NCBI RefSeq assembly: GCF_020169515.1
Contig: NZ_JAHMHW010000003.1
Span: forward strand, 310,001 to 374,000
Length of the DNA: 64,000 bases
Reading direction: 5' to 3'
Source of the DNA: Paenibacillus vietnamensis
GTDB lineage: Bacteria > Bacillota > Bacilli > Paenibacillales > Paenibacillaceae
Shown here: positions 37,660 through 46,196 of the stretch, in pieces
Numbering within the stretch: the stretch's first letter is position 1
How the letters are laid out: each line of letters starts with the position of its first letter
Notes under the pieces: generated by a model
Told to the model about the DNA's origin: nothing
Databases searched by the model: none
What the model saw: the letters and a program-made list of their open reading frames with translations, nothing else
Made by a program: the position numbers and the translations under genes

Positions 37660-39242
37660 CAGTCCCGTCCTCCCAGCGTAGTATGCTTCCTTTTTTTATT
37701 GTCGTTTATGATCGCCTGCAGCAAGCCGTCCAAGGTGGAGTCTTCCGCCTCGATTGCAACCTCGAGACCGGCTTCTCTTACCGTTTTGGACGTGACCGGA
37801 CCGATGCTCGCAACCGGTATGCCCGACAGCAGCCCCGCAGGATTGTCGATTCCGTTTCGCTTCAGCACTTCCATCAGATTCGTAACCGTCGATGAGCTCG
37901 TAAAAGTAATCAGGTGAATGTTCTTCTCCTTCAGCCATTCGAGCGCCAGCTCGTCCTGGCCTTCCGCGAGCTTCGTCTCGTACACGTCGATTTCGACCGG
38001 GATCAGTCCCTTCGCCGAAAGCTCGCGAGGCAGAAGCTCGCGCGCAAGGTCGCCCCGCGGCAGCAGCACCGTCTGTCCCGGCTTCAGCTCCGGGCCCAGC
38101 TGTTCAAGCAGCCCTTCCGCATGAAATTTGGCCGGCAGCTCTTCGGCGGTCAGCCCCCGCTCGGCCAGCGCAGCCGCCGTTCTCGGACCGACTGCGGCCA
38201 CTTTCGCGCCGTGAAATCTTCTTACATCCACCTTCAGCTTCTGCAGCCAGCGGAAGAAATAGTCGACGCCGTTCACGCTCGTAAAAACAACCCAATCATA
38301 CCGCTCCGCCTGCGAAAGCGCGTCTCTTAACGCGGCAACGGCCTCCGGTTCGGCCGTTTCGCTGATCTCGATAACGGGAAACTCGCAAGGCTCGCCGCCG
38401 AGAGCTTCGATTTGCTCCGCAAGCTCGCTGGCCTGGGCTCTCGCTCTTGTCACAAGCACACGCGTGCCAAATAAAGGCTTGCGCTCGTACCATTGCAGCT
38501 TCTCTCGCTGCAGGACAACCTCTCCTACCACGATGACCGCGGGAGGCTTGAACTGCGCCTCGTTCACGACCGCTTCGATCGTCGCAAGCGTCCCGACGAC
38601 GGTACGCTGTTCGACCCTTGTGCCCCAGCGGATCAGAGCGACCGGCGTCTCCGGCGGTTTTCCGTGCTTGATCAGCTGATCGGCGATATATCCGATTTTG
38701 GCTACGCCCATCAGGAAAATAAGAGTGCCCGTCGCGTTCGTCACTTTATCCCAATGAATCGAGCGGTCGAGCTTGTCCGGGCTTTCATGGCCCGTAATGA
38801 TAGACAAGGAAGAAGCCAGATCGCGATGCGTCACCGGAATGCCTGCATACGCCGGAACGGCGATAGCGGACGTAATGCCCGGAACGATCTCGAATTCGAT
38901 CCCATTGTCATACAACAGCTCGGCTTCCTCGCCGACCCTCCCGAATATCGTGGGATCCCCGCCCTTCAGGCGGGTCACCGTTTTGCCCTGCAGAGCCAGA
39001 TCGACAAGCAGCTGATTAATTTCTTCCTGCTTCATCGTATGGCGGTCGGGCAGCTTGCCGACATAAATTTTTTCCGTTCCCGGCTTCAGATGCCGGAGCA
39101 GCCTTGGACTTGCGAGACGGTCGTAAACCACGACATCGCATTCCTTCAGGCACTCGAGCCCGCGGACGGTGATCAGCTTCGGGTCACCCGGGCCCGCACC
39201 GATCAAATATACTTTCCCCTTTTTCACCGGCTTATCCCCCAA
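37659..39242 (-). CDS. Fused uroporphyrinogen-III C-methyltransferase / uroporphyrinogen-III synthase
   Basis: A 527-residue fusion. Residues about 8-250 are a CobA/SUMT methyltransferase ([54 protein letters not shown]) that methylates uroporphyrinogen III at C2 and C7 toward sirohaem. Residues about 258-515 are HemD ([42 protein letters not shown]), which closes hydroxymethylbilane to uroporphyrinogen III. The fusion puts both uses of the branch-point intermediate in one polypeptide. It overlaps hemC by 11 bp. B. subtilis has separate proteins; the fusion is known in Paenibacillus and clostridia. Confidence 0.95.
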   Translation of the reverse strand: MGDKPVKKGKVYLIGAGPGDPKLITVRGLECLKECDVVVYDRLASPRLLRHLKPGTEKIYVGKLPDRHTMKQEEINQLLVDLALQGKTVTRLKGGDPTIFGRVGEEAELLYDNGIEFEIVPGITSAIAVPAYAGIPVTHRDLASSLSIITGHESPDKLDRSIHWDKVTNATGTLIFLMGVAKIGYIADQLIKHGKPPETPVALIRWGTRVEQRTVVGTLATIEAVVNEAQFKPPAVIVVGEVVLQREKLQWYERKPLFGTRVLVTRARAQASELAEQIEALGGEPCEFPVIEISETAEPEAVAALRDALSQAERYDWVVFTSVNGVDYFFRWLQKLKVDVRRFHGAKVAAVGPRTAAALAERGLTAEELPAKFHAEGLLEQLGPELKPGQTVLLPRGDLARELLPRELSAKGLIPVEIDVYETKLAEGQDELALEWLKEKNIHLITFTSSSTVTNLMEVLKRNGIDNPAGLLSGIPVASIGPVTSKTVREAGLEVAIEAEDSTLDGLLQAIINDNKKRKHTTLGGRD

Positions 39243-40203
39243 TGTCCGCCAAAATGCGGTCGGCTCCCCGTTCTATTAATACAGCGGCTACGTCCCGGCC
39301 CAGCTGCTCCGGATCCGTTCCCCGCTTTTCTTCCTTCAAGATCAGGCTGCCGTCAGGCGAGCCGACCATGCCGGTCATAACGAGCTGACGCTCGCCGGAG
39401 CCGCTTTCCGCAGATTCGCGGACGACGCAGTAGGCACCGATCGGAACCTGGCAGCCTCCGTTCAACGCGCCCAGAAAGCTTCTCTCCGCACGGACGGCCA
39501 GCTCCGTTTCCTTATCGTTATACAGCGCCAGCAGCTCGCGGATTTCCGGATCGTTCTCCCTGCACTCAATGCCGAGAGCGCCTTGTCCGACAGCCGGGAG
39601 GCAAACATCGGTTGGCACGACGGACGAAATTTTTTCCCTCCAGCCCATCCGGGTCATGCCTGCGGATGCCAGCACGATCGCGTCCAGTCCTTCCGTCTCC
39701 AGCTTACGGATCCGGGAATCGATATTGCCGCGGATAGATTCAAGCCGCAAATCCGGTCTTGCATGCTTCAGCTGGGAGGAGCGGCGCAGGCTGCTCGTGC
39801 CTACTCGGGCGCCGATAGGCAGATCCGCAAGTCCCCCGCCTTCACGGGTTACCAGGCAATCGGTCGGGTCAACCCGCTTCGGAGTCGAACCGTTGATCAG
39901 ACCCTCCGGCAGCTCGAACGGCATATCCTTCATACTGTGGACGGCCATGTCGATATCGCCGTCTATGAGCGCCTGCTCGATTTCCTTCACGAAAAGTCCC
40001 TTGCCGCCGACCTTGGACAAAGTAACGTCGAGAATCCGGTCGCCCTTCGTTACGATTTTTTTAATTTCAAACGTATAGTCGAAGCCGTGCTTGTCGCAGA
40101 TTTCCTTCAGATCGTCAATTACTTGACCCGTCTGAGTCAATGCCAGCGCGCTTTGCCTTGTTCCCACTACAATTACACGTTGTCCACTTGCTGCTTTCGC
40201 CAT
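39232..40203 (-). CDS. hemC: Hydroxymethylbilane synthase (porphobilinogen deaminase)
   Basis: Polymerises four porphobilinogens on a dipyrromethane cofactor. The 323 residues show VVGTRQSALALTQT (8-21), KKIVTKGDRILD, VHSMKDMPFELPEGL and the cofactor cysteine in LNGGCQVPIGAY. Its ATG at 40203 overlaps by one base the upstream sirohaem gene's stop, and its 3' end overlaps the fused cobA-hemD gene. Confidence 0.98.
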   Translation of the reverse strand: MAKAASGQRVIVVGTRQSALALTQTGQVIDDLKEICDKHGFDYTFEIKKIVTKGDRILDVTLSKVGGKGLFVKEIEQALIDGDIDMAVHSMKDMPFELPEGLINGSTPKRVDPTDCLVTREGGGLADLPIGARVGTSSLRRSSQLKHARPDLRLESIRGNIDSRIRKLETEGLDAIVLASAGMTRMGWREKISSVVPTDVCLPAVGQGALGIECRENDPEIRELLALYNDKETELAVRAERSFLGALNGGCQVPIGAYCVVRESAESGSGERQLVMTGMVGSPDGSLILKEEKRGTDPEQLGRDVAAVLIERGADRILADIGG

Positions 40204-40847
40204 TATTTATGCCTCCTGTCAATCCGATGAAGCAAGCTTTGCAGCCATTCATCGATGTCGAAGTGTATTCTGTCTTGCTGCGCGGCCTCCTCGGCGGCCA
40301 GCTGAAGCACAAGCTGCCTGTCGCGCTCGTCCAGCACCGTGCCGAGAACGCGTTCGCGCAAGCGCCTTAGCCGCGCCGTCAGCGCTTCATAATTTGGACC
40401 GTACCGGCTTTCCAGCTCAGCCTTGATCTGACGGGATAGCGCCGGGCTGGCGCCCGATGCGGTAACCGCCAGCAGCAAATCCCCCCGCCGTACGACCGAA
40501 GGCGAAATAAAAGAGCTGTGCCCGGAATCGTCCGCCGCATTAACCAGAATGCCCAGCTTATCGCACGACGCGGCTATCGATTCGTTCAGTCCGCCGTCGT
40601 CCGTTGCCGCAAATACGAGCCGGGCGCCTGCGATATCCGTCTGCTCAAAACCCCGCAGCTGAACGGTGATCGCCCCCTCCTCCGCAAGCCGGGCTATAGA
40701 ATGTGTCACCTGAGGGCTGACGACGACGATATCGTCGGCTCCCGCTTCAAGCAGGCCCCGGATTTTCCGCTGCGCGACCGCCCCTCCGCCAATTACGACG
40801 CAGCGCCTGCCGCGAAGCTGAAGAACCGCCGGATAATATCCATTCAT
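40203..40847 (-). CDS. Precorrin-2 dehydrogenase / sirohydrochlorin ferrochelatase-like protein
   Basis: NAD-dependent oxidation of precorrin-2 in sirohaem synthesis. The ATG at 40847 (MNGYYPAVLQLRGRRCVVIGGG) is chosen because GTGGGGG precedes it by eight bases. Motifs are the Rossmann VVIGGGAVAQRKI, AATDDGGLNESI and VNAADDSGHSSFISPSVVRRGDLLLAVTASGASPALS-type region (only ASGASPALSRQI is quoted as core). The 214 residues cover the CysG N-terminal half without the methyltransferase, which is supplied by the fused gene two positions downstream. Whether it also chelates iron cannot be read. Confidence 0.9.
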   Translation of the reverse strand: MNGYYPAVLQLRGRRCVVIGGGAVAQRKIRGLLEAGADDIVVVSPQVTHSIARLAEEGAITVQLRGFEQTDIAGARLVFAATDDGGLNESIAASCDKLGILVNAADDSGHSSFISPSVVRRGDLLLAVTASGASPALSRQIKAELESRYGPNYEALTARLRRLRERVLGTVLDERDRQLVLQLAAEEAAQQDRIHFDIDEWLQSLLHRIDRRHK

Positions 40848-40879
40848 GCCTGTTGCCCCCACATCCGGATTTTAGCCGC

Positions 40880-41692
40880 TTAATGAAACGACGAGAAATA
40901 GTTCGAAACCAGATTTAACGCCAGCATGCCGAATGCGGCGATATACAGCCTGGCCAGCTGCGGACCGGTCCGCTTCAGCATCGCTCTCTGATACACATAA
41001 ATCACATACATGATCAAAGCCGCAAACGACGTCAGCACCTTCCAGTCAAACAACAGCGAGGCTCTTCCCTCCACCAGCAGGGAGGTTACCGCGATGGCAA
41101 GCGACATCGCCAGCAGCGGGACTCCCACAATAACGGCTCTGTCCCCGTATCTCTCAATCAGGTCCAGACTCGGCAGCCGGCGGACAAAGCTGGACCAGCG
41201 CTTCCGTTTTAACTGGCTGTGCAAAAACAGATACATGGAAGCGAATAAGGCGCCGAGCGTCAAAGCCGCGTACGCGCAAAGCACGAGACTGATATGTATA
41301 TAAAGCAGCTCCCTTGTCGTTTTCCATAATTCAAGCGATTCTCCGGCGCCGGTACTGCTGTGCAAATTCAAAGCCAATACCGCAAACCCGACGACGTTGA
41401 CGAAAAAAACGACAAAATCGATTTTGATAAACCGGCTGATGACGAGCGAAATCGTAACGAGCAGCCAAGAGAACCCTAACCAATATTCGAATGGCGTTAC
41501 GTTCACCGACTGCAAATGGGTAATCATCCGGTAAACCAGATAGCCGGTCTGCAAAACCCAAACAAAAATAAGCAGCCCTGTACCCATCCGTTTCGCTTTC
41601 CGACTGGCGTTCATAAAGTCGGAAAAATAAAACAGCAGGCTCAGGGCGTAAATATAAAGTATCGCATCATATATCAAGCTTTGAGTCACCAT
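40880..41692 (-). CDS. hemX: HemX-type CcsA-family cytochrome c assembly membrane protein
   Basis: A 270-residue protein with about eight membrane helices, in the position of hemX right after hemA. In B. subtilis HemX lowers the amount of glutamyl-tRNA reductase and so tunes heme synthesis. The CcsA family handles heme in cytochrome c assembly. Visible are a WLLVTISLVISRF helix, an LLYIHISLVLCAYAALTLGALFASMYLFLH-like core (HISLVLCAYA, LFASMYLFLH), and a QRAMLKRTGPQLARLY end. GGAGGAG precedes ATG-GTG at 41692; either codon could start. Confidence 0.88.
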   Translation of the reverse strand: MVTQSLIYDAILYIYALSLLFYFSDFMNASRKAKRMGTGLLIFVWVLQTGYLVYRMITHLQSVNVTPFEYWLGFSWLLVTISLVISRFIKIDFVVFFVNVVGFAVLALNLHSSTGAGESLELWKTTRELLYIHISLVLCAYAALTLGALFASMYLFLHSQLKRKRWSSFVRRLPSLDLIERYGDRAVIVGVPLLAMSLAIAVTSLLVEGRASLLFDWKVLTSFAALIMYVIYVYQRAMLKRTGPQLARLYIAAFGMLALNLVSNYFSSFH

Positions 41693-41715
41693 AGCTCCTC
41701 CACATTCGCGGCCCT

Positions 41716-43098
41716 TTATCTTGTAATAGGTGCTAATGCCACAGCAGCTGCATGGGGTTGAACGTTTTTCTTTTTTGCTGCAACAACAGATTCTGCTGCC
41801 GCGTCAAGCTCCGCCTGGCGCGATTTGGCAAGCTGATCTTCCAGCGCGAACAGCTTAACGAACATGTCCATCGCTTCGTCGGCGCGCTTCTCTCCGGCCA
41901 TTTCCTTAATCCGCAAAATCGGATCCTGCATCATTTGGTTCACGATGCTTTTGGTCAGCTTGCGGATTACCTTGAGCTCATGCTCGTCCAAGTCGGGGAG
42001 CTTGTTCGTCAGACTCTTCATCGTTTCCTCGTGAACGTCCGCCGCTTTCGTCTGCAGGGCCCGGATCAAAGGAACGACGCCGAGCGTCTTGTACCATTGC
42101 TCGAACAATTCCATTTCTTCGCTGATCATCGCTTCGATTTTGGCGGCCTCCCGGCGACGGTGCTCCAAATTGCTCTCCACAATGCCCTCCAAGTCGTCGA
42201 TATCATACAGAAACACATTATCGACTGCCGCGATCGAAGGGTCCAAATCCCGCGGAACCGCAATGTCGACCATGAACAAAGGCTTAGCCTTGCGCCGCTG
42301 CATCGCAGCCGCAACCTTCTGGCGCGTCAGCACGTAGCTGTCCGAGCCGGTGGAGCTGATAATAATATCGGCTTCGTGCAGCTTATCGACCGCTTCCTCA
42401 AGAGACCATGCTACGCCTCCGAACTTGTCCGCCAGAGTGACGGCACGCTCGTACGTGCGGTTGACGACGATAACCCGTTCCGCCCCGTTCGCATACAGAT
42501 GCTTCGCAGTCAGCTCCCCGGTTTCGCCGGCTCCGATAACCATAACCGTCTTCTTGCTGAATTGGCCGAATATGCGTTTGCCCAGCTCTACCGCCGCATA
42601 GCTTACCGATACGGCCGATTCGCCGATCGTCGTCTCGGTATGGGCACGCTTGGCCATCGTCAGCGCCTGCTTGAACAGCATATTGAACAAAGTCCCCGTC
42701 GTCTTCTGCTGCTGGGCAAGAAGAAAAGCGGTTTTCACCTGGCCCAAAATTTGCGTTTCCCCAATGACCATCGAATCGAGTCCGCTCGTTACGCGGAATA
42801 AATGCTCGATCGCCTTGTCATCCTCGTACATATATAAATGATTCGTAAACCGATCCCTCGGCAGCTTGAACCATTTCTCCATAAAAGAGCGAATATAGTG
42901 TCCGCACAAATGATGCCTGTCTACAACAGCATAGATCTCCGTCCGATTGCAGGTCGCGACAATGACACATTCCATGATGCTTTTCGTCTGGATGAGCTGA
43001 TTCAACGCTTCAGGCAAATCCCGTTCCGCGAACGCGAACTGTTCTCTTACTTCAACGGGAGCCGTACGATAATTCAGACCTACTGATATGATGTGCAT
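41716..43098 (-). CDS. hemA: Glutamyl-tRNA reductase
   Basis: Reduces glutamyl-tRNA to glutamate-1-semialdehyde, the first committed heme step. The 460 residues open MHIISVGLNYRTAPVEVRE and have the active-site cysteine in VATCNRTEIYAVVD, the NADPH-binding VIGAGETGELTAKHL and the dimerisation helices at the C-terminus (KLTKSIVNQMMQDPILRIKE; quoted in part). It is first in the order hemA-hemX-sirohaem gene-hemC-cobA/hemD-hemB-hemL. GGGGGCAGG precedes the ATG. Two candidate promoters and a Fur/PerR-like palindrome lie upstream. Confidence 0.98.
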   Translation of the reverse strand: MHIISVGLNYRTAPVEVREQFAFAERDLPEALNQLIQTKSIMECVIVATCNRTEIYAVVDRHHLCGHYIRSFMEKWFKLPRDRFTNHLYMYEDDKAIEHLFRVTSGLDSMVIGETQILGQVKTAFLLAQQQKTTGTLFNMLFKQALTMAKRAHTETTIGESAVSVSYAAVELGKRIFGQFSKKTVMVIGAGETGELTAKHLYANGAERVIVVNRTYERAVTLADKFGGVAWSLEEAVDKLHEADIIISSTGSDSYVLTRQKVAAAMQRRKAKPLFMVDIAVPRDLDPSIAAVDNVFLYDIDDLEGIVESNLEHRRREAAKIEAMISEEMELFEQWYKTLGVVPLIRALQTKAADVHEETMKSLTNKLPDLDEHELKVIRKLTKSIVNQMMQDPILRIKEMAGEKRADEAMDMFVKLFALEDQLAKSRQAELDAAAESVVAAKKKNVQPHAAAVALAPITR

Positions 43099-43152
43099 GC
43101 GCGGTCACCTGCCCCCTTTCTCTAGTCCGTACAACCTTTGATGTCTGCGATT

Positions 43153-43161
43153 ATTATAGCA
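43153..43161 (-). promoter_or_regulatory. Extended -10 promoter of hemA (P1)
   Basis: Minus strand TGCTATAAT: a perfect TATAAT with the TGn extension, 55 bp upstream of the hemA start. No good -35 is seen at 16-18 bases, as is common for extended -10 promoters. Confidence 0.55.
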
Positions 43162-43208
43162 TAGTTCGACATTCAGAAAATGCTCATTTATGAATAATGT
43201 TTGAAAAA

Positions 43209-43237
43209 TTAATAATCATTATTCCCTTTTCATGCAA
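43209..43237 (-). promoter_or_regulatory. Candidate second hemA promoter overlapping a Fur/PerR-like palindrome
   Basis: Minus strand TTGCAT, 17 bases, TATTAA. The spacer contains the perfect palindrome AATAAT-G-ATTATT (43211-43223), 11 of 14 positions like both the Fur and PerR 7-1-7 boxes. In B. subtilis the hemA operon is repressed by PerR. The -10 is weak (4/6). Confidence 0.35.
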
Positions 43238-43271
43238 AGAAATAACCATGGATGAAATCCATGGTTATTTC
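43237..43271 (-). terminator. Stem-loop terminator after speD
   Basis: A perfect 15-bp inverted repeat with a 3-base centre (GAAATAACCATGGAT / ATCCATGGTTATTTC), 26 bp after the speD stop, followed on the minus strand by TTTG only. The T run is short, so termination may be partial and some read-through into hemA is possible. Confidence 0.65.
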
Positions 43272-43296
43272 GCAATAACACGTTCGGTTATAGCTC

Positions 43297-43695
43297 TTAG
43301 ACGAGCTCGGTTTGCTTCATTTTCGGTTCTTCCACTTGCAGTTCGCCCATACCGCGCACAAGCTTCTTCGCGTAAGTCGCTTTCGGCTTCAATACGGAAA
43401 GCATGTAATCGATCGCAAGCTGAGGATCAACAGTCTCTCCGCAAGTGTAACAGTCAAGTGCGGCAAAGCCCTTCTCAGGATACGTATGAATCGAGAGGTG
43501 ACTCTCCGAGAGCAGTACGAGAACAGTTGCTCCTTGAGGGTCGAATTGTTTTGCTTGAACTGACAATACAGTAGCTCCGCACGCTTCAGCAGCCTCTACC
43601 ATGTGTGATTGCAAAAATTCAGCGCTGTTCAGTAGATCAAAGTCTACACCCCAAGTATCAACAGCAACGTGTCTTCCGAAAGTTGAGTATTCCAT
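43297..43695 (-). CDS. speD: S-adenosylmethionine decarboxylase proenzyme
   Basis: Makes decarboxylated SAM for spermidine synthesis. The 132-residue class 1B proenzyme has SESHLSIHTYPEKGF (from residue 63), where autocleavage between E64 and S65 creates the pyruvoyl group; H70 and C85 of DCYTCG correspond to the processing residues of the family. The ATG at 43695 has AAGGGGG upstream. It appears monocistronic: a stem-loop follows, and about 115 bases of structured leader precede it. No spermidine synthase gene lies nearby. Confidence 0.97.
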   Translation of the reverse strand: MEYSTFGRHVAVDTWGVDFDLLNSAEFLQSHMVEAAEACGATVLSVQAKQFDPQGATVLVLLSESHLSIHTYPEKGFAALDCYTCGETVDPQLAIDYMLSVLKPKATYAKKLVRGMGELQVEEPKMKQTELV

Positions 43696-43758
43696 CTTTC
43701 GGTTCCCCCTTCCTAGGAATAAAATGTTTGAAAAATTTCATCCGCTAGGACCTACGTC

Positions 43759-43811
43759 ATTCACTTCTCGAGGGATTAATCTCTCGCAACATAACAATGT
43801 CCTGAGTGAAT
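43759..43811 (-). ncRNA. Predicted branched RNA structure in the speD leader
   Basis: Between 64 and 116 bases upstream of the speD start the minus strand can fold as a three-way junction. An outer helix ATTCACT/AGTGAAT encloses a small hairpin ACAT-TGTT-ATGT and a strong hairpin CGAGAGATT/AATCCCTCG. No riboswitch class was recognised. A regulatory role is inference; it may be simply a stable 5' structure. Confidence 0.35.
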
Positions 43812-43894
43812 CCTGGTTCCTATTATTTTCACAACAATGTTTTCAACGAGAATAAAAATAACATCTATCGCCGATAATTGCAACCCTTTTTTTT

Positions 43895-43928
43895 GAGCAG
43901 GTGTGAATTGGCATCCCTGCGCCTGCTC
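43895..43928. repeat. Inverted repeat between the DUF4309 gene and speD
   Basis: GAGCAGG and CCTGCTC are separated by 20 bases and bordered by an eight-T tract on the plus-strand left side. The T tract is on the wrong side for termination of either strand. The interval 43,812-43,976 has no other feature that I can support. Confidence 0.4.
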
Positions 43929-43976
43929 CGTCTTTAATGTATGTCGATATCGCTTATTACGCGACAGGACGATCCG

Positions 43977-44651
43977 TTATCCGGCCATATTATTTTTGGC
44001 GTCCTGCGGGCTGAAAACGGAGATATGTCCCACTCCCCCGCCAGCTTCCGGGATAATGAATTTCAACTGAAACTGACCGTTAACTTCGTACGTGTAAATA
44101 TCGTCGGATCCGTTAACCGTCGTTTCATCCGCCTTGCCGAGCGCGGCTTCGATGTCCTCCAGCGTAATGACATGCAGCTCCTCCGCATACGACCTGACAT
44201 CGAAGACGATCATCCCTTTGTTATAGCCGAAGGTGATTCCTTTGTCCTCATATGTGGCATACATGCCTTTACCCGCCGATTCGTTCCGGTCGGCTTTGCC
44301 CCATGCTTTTTCGATGTCATCGTACAGCGCCGTATGCGCAGCGTAGGAGCAGCCCGGCACCTTTCCCTGCTTGGCAAGCTCGACCAGCGAGCCGACCGTC
44401 CATTCCTGTCCGCCTGTCTCTTGCCCGCCCTCCTGGCCGTCTTCCTGTCCGGCTTCCTCCGCAGCGCCTAGCGCGCTGCCGCTAGACTGCGGCGACGCTT
44501 CGGTGGTCGGCGTTACGTCCGGCGCCTCCGTCTGCGGCTTTGCGGTCTGCCCGCCTCCGGTATTTCCTTCACTGCATGCCGTCAACGCCATCGCAAGCGC
44601 GAGCAGGATGCCCGCGGTAAGCTGGCGAAATCGTCTTGTCCTGTTCGTCAT
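43977..44651 (-). CDS. DUF4309-type (YjgB-like) lipoprotein
   Basis: A 224-residue predicted lipoprotein: a basic start and hydrophobic stretch ending LTACSEG (lipobox cysteine near 26), then a Thr/Pro/Gln/Glu/Gly-rich linker with repeated GQE triplets (about 30-82), and the DUF4309 domain (about 85-224: LVELAKQGKVPGCSYAAHTAL, IEKAWGKADRN, YATYEDKGITFGYNKGMIVFDVRSY in parts). Function unknown; the B. subtilis relative YjgB is also uncharacterised. AAGGAG precedes the ATG. No T-run terminator was found behind it. Confidence 0.82.
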   Translation of the reverse strand: MTNRTRRFRQLTAGILLALAMALTACSEGNTGGGQTAKPQTEAPDVTPTTEASPQSSGSALGAAEEAGQEDGQEGGQETGGQEWTVGSLVELAKQGKVPGCSYAAHTALYDDIEKAWGKADRNESAGKGMYATYEDKGITFGYNKGMIVFDVRSYAEELHVITLEDIEAALGKADETTVNGSDDIYTYEVNGQFQLKFIIPEAGGGVGHISVFSPQDAKNNMAG

Positions 44652-44773
44652 AGATGCGTCACTCCTTATGCAACTCTTTGATTTTAAAGCGAGCGCAAGT
44701 CCGCTTCCTTGTTACTGACAGCTGCAGCGCCCGATAAGTTGCACCTGCCGCCGAAAGATATTCCTATAGCAAT

Positions 44774-44805
44774 AAAAAAAGAGAAGCCGCGATTGGCGGC
44801 TCCCC
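44774..44805 (-). terminator. Intrinsic terminator after the 196-residue unknown gene
   Basis: Minus-strand stem GAGCCGC / GCGGCTTC with a 5-base loop, followed by TCTTTTTTT, beginning 20 bp after the stop codon of the gene at 44826. Confidence 0.88.
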
Positions 44806-44825
44806 TTGCGTCTATGCCATGCTTA

Positions 44826-45416
44826 TCAAGCTTCTAGTACAAATAATTTGCGGGTCAATTCGGTCAGGCGTTCGTCGATTTTGGCGATCTCGGTTGCGTC
44901 CTTCGTCTGATTGCGAAGGTCCAGCAGCTCATTTACCGCGCTGTTGACGAGACCGATTTCTCTTTCGATCAGTCGGCTGCGGAAAACGCGTTCAAGCTGG
45001 CCAAGCGTATCCTTGAATTCGAACACAACCCGGTTGCCCGATTTGGTGCTTTCCACGATTTTCATGACTGTGCCGTTCATATAATGATAGATCATCGTAT
45101 AATGACTGTAGATTCGATTGACGGTCGCGCTGCCGCGGAAAGCAGATACCGCTTTGCGCATCGCATTGGTCAGCCTTGGCCCAACAAGCCGGCAAGAAAG
45201 TACGCACACAAAATAGTCTTGTTGACGTTCAAATGTCAGTCGGACTTCTTCCCTCCCTGCTACGTCTTCGAGAACAAGCTCATGGTTTCCGTTATCGAGC
45301 ACTAATACCTCAAGGCGAAGCTGCTGCTCTTCAAACAACCTGATAAACTTAGCCATCTCATCATTCGTTAATTGCAGTTTGGCATTTACATACTCTGTGG
45401 CTAGCCGCTTAGCCAT
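44826..45416 (-). CDS. Uncharacterised 196-residue cytosolic protein
   Basis: I do not recognise a family. The sequence is soluble, with no signal peptide or membrane helix. It has an N-terminal helical part (MAKRLATEYVNAKLQLTNDE), a central mixed region (LVLDNGNHELVLEDVAGREEVRLTFE pattern; YSHYTMIYHYMNGTVMKIVE), and a charged C-terminal helical segment that may form a coiled coil (about 150-195). TGAGGAG stands six bases before the ATG, a TATAAT lies 32-37 bp upstream of it, and a terminator follows, so it is a genuine single-gene unit. It lies between ysxC and a lipoprotein gene. Confidence 0.8.
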   Translation of the reverse strand: MAKRLATEYVNAKLQLTNDEMAKFIRLFEEQQLRLEVLVLDNGNHELVLEDVAGREEVRLTFERQQDYFVCVLSCRLVGPRLTNAMRKAVSAFRGSATVNRIYSHYTMIYHYMNGTVMKIVESTKSGNRVVFEFKDTLGQLERVFRSRLIEREIGLVNSAVNELLDLRNQTKDATEIAKIDERLTELTRKLFVLEA

Positions 45417-45608
45417 AAAAATCTCCTCAATTCTTTAAACTTGCACCTTTTTGTCTTAAGTATATTATACGTGATCGAAACATTTTATTCCTGCCGGCCA
45501 GCTCCGAAATTTTCGCAAATTCCACAAAAAAACGGAGGAATTCACGAGGAAAGCCGGATTATTCGCTATATCCTCTGCTTTATATAAGAACTTGCTGCAC
45601 TTTCTGCC

Positions 45609-46196
45609 TCATGTAGCAATCGCTTCCGAAATAACCTCCCAAAGCTGCTCCCGCCCAAGCCCCGTTTCAGAGGAAAACAGGACGACGGGATCGCGGGGAT
45701 CGGCCTCCAGCGTCGTTTTAACCATTTTAATATGCTTGTCCCATTTCGACCTCGGAATTTTGTCCGCCTTCGTTGCGACGATGCAGGTCGGAATTTCATA
45801 ATGCTTAAGCCAGTGGTACATTTGCTGGTCCTGCTTGGACGGCTCGTGGCGGATATCGATGACCAGGAGCTGAAGCTTCAACGGCTCGCGGTCCCGGATA
45901 TACTGCTCAATCATTTCCCCGAACTGCTCCCGCTGCGTTTTGGACACCTTGGCATAGCCGTATCCTGGAAAGTCCACGAGATATACCATGTCGTTGACGC
46001 GGTAGTAGTTGAGCTGCTGCGTTTTGCCTGGCTGGGAGCTCGTCCTGGCCAGGTTTTTGCGTAAAATCAATTTATTAATCAATGATGATTTCCCAACATT
46101 GGAACGCCCTGCCAGAGCGATCTCCGGCAAGGCGTCCTCAGGATATTGATGCGGCTTTACCGCGCTGATGACAAACTGTGCTTCTGTAATCTTCAT
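45609..46196 (-). CDS. ysxC: Ribosome biogenesis GTPase YsxC/EngB
   Basis: Essential GTPase for late 50S assembly. The 195 residues have G1 [14 protein letters not shown] (about 30-43), G3 [11 protein letters not shown]4 [13 protein letters not shown] and the typical [14 protein letters not shown] switch. Its ATG overlaps the lonA stop by 4 bp, the lonA-ysxC coupling seen in B. subtilis. Confidence 0.97.
   Translation of the reverse strand: MKITEAQFVISAVKPHQYPEDALPEIALAGRSNVGKSSLINKLILRKNLARTSSQPGKTQQLNYYRVNDMVYLVDFPGYGYAKVSKTQREQFGEMIEQYIRDREPLKLQLLVIDIRHEPSKQDQQMYHWLKHYEIPTCIVATKADKIPRSKWDKHIKMVKTTLEADPRDPVVLFSSETGLGREQLWEVISEAIAT

Noticed and set aside
43895..43928. Terminator for the DUF4309 lipoprotein gene or for speD
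   Set aside because: The T tract lies upstream of the stem on the plus strand and becomes an A tract behind it on the minus strand, so it cannot act as an intrinsic terminator in either direction.
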